A DNA stretch of 11,657 nucleotides from Candidatus Dadabacteria bacterium UBA2774 (GTDB lineage: Bacteria > Desulfobacterota_D > UBA1144 > Nemesobacterales > UBA2774): the NCBI GenBank assembly GCA_002352485.1, contig DEIM01000071.1:1-11657 (forward strand), in the 5' to 3' direction. Made by a program: the position numbers and the translations under genes. Of the stretch, positions 11,466 through 11,657 are shown one piece after another. Positions within the stretch are counted from its first letter, which is position 1, and each line of letters starts with the position of its first letter. The notes under the pieces were generated by a model, which searched no databases, was not told where the DNA came from, and saw only the letters and a program-made list of their open reading frames with translations.

Positions 11466-11657
11466 TTAATAAAAGAACCTGGCGCCTGTTATACCTAAAA
11501 CAGCTCCAACCAGGATGCCGTAAATCACGTGACCTACGAAATGGCCGATTGCCACTTGGGAGCCCGCATCTCTGAACTGCTCCAGGGGATGGTGCTCAGC
11601 GACGGATATTACCAGAATGAAACCGAACGCGACCCCGTGAAAAACCCCTATCATAGC
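11466..11657 (-). CDS. C-terminal part of a small membrane protein (cut by window edge)
   Basis: The reading frame ends at 11466 and is still open at base 11657, so at least 63 residues are present. An internal ATG lies at 11654, but the frame continues past it. Two hydrophobic segments surround a short polar loop, AEHHPLEQFRDAGSQ, and the last segment is HFVGHVIYGILVGAVLGITG. The histidine-containing HVIYGILVGAVLG ending resembles that of small uncharacterised multi-helix membrane proteins such as DUF6789, but too little is present to assign it. It converges on the aminotransferase gene with 46 bp between. Confidence 0.65.
   Translation of the reverse strand, partial: AMIGVFHGVAFGFILVISVAEHHPLEQFRDAGSQVAIGHFVGHVIYGILVGAVLGITGARFFY

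Overview
The window is bacterial chromosome of moderate-to-low GC with fourteen protein-coding genes, two of them cut by the window edges. I saw no rRNA, tRNA, transposase, integrase, CRISPR array or phage gene. I cannot name the organism. Stand-alone CofE (F420), a DPPR-synthase-type UbiA, a bacterial TMTC-like glycosyltransferase, a Tat-exported DUF4159 protein and AlkC together suggest an uncultured or poorly sampled, probably Gram-negative lineage rather than a model proteobacterium. That is inference from gene content only.

Layout, left to right: the first codons of a minus-strand gene (1-48); AlkC-type DNA alkylation repair protein (+); an AT-rich HTTM membrane protein (-); CofE, F420-0:gamma-glutamyl ligase (+); a TMTC-like GT-C glycosyltransferase with TPR tail (+); UbiA-type decaprenyl-phosphate phosphoribosyltransferase (-), whose 3' end overlaps the previous gene tail to tail; glycerophosphodiester phosphodiesterase (+); a half-size EamA transporter (-); a gene-poor gap of about 460 bp with an operator-like dyad, two strong hairpins and an intrinsic terminator; a two-domain VOC/glyoxalase protein (+); a small HNH protein (-); a Tat-exported DUF4159 protein (-); a cold-shock protein (-); a class V aminotransferase (+); and the C-terminal part of a small membrane protein (-).

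There are no long operons. Strands alternate almost gene by gene, so most genes must carry their own promoter. The clearest shared signal is at the starts. About seven genes (HTTM, TMTC-like, ubiA, GDPD, HNH, DUF4159, aminotransferase, and perhaps cofE) have no Shine-Dalgarno sequence, but do have a sigma70-like -10 box ending only 5-10 nt before the start codon. They would be transcribed as leaderless or nearly leaderless mRNAs. The EamA, VOC and cold-shock genes, and the partial gene at the left edge, instead have Shine-Dalgarno sequences. This two-class start architecture is the most coherent unusual feature here.

Functionally the genes look like mixed housekeeping and accessory functions: DNA repair, cofactor F420, envelope glycosylation and lipid metabolism (TMTC-like, UbiA, GDPD), transport, detoxification and RNA chaperoning. 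The only plausible functional pair is UbiA with the TMTC-like protein: one makes a polyprenyl-phosphate-linked pentose precursor, and the other belongs to a fold class that uses polyprenyl-phosphate sugar donors. I found no obvious new defence or mobile system. The best candidates for something undescribed are the start-site architecture and the structured gap at 7280-7743.
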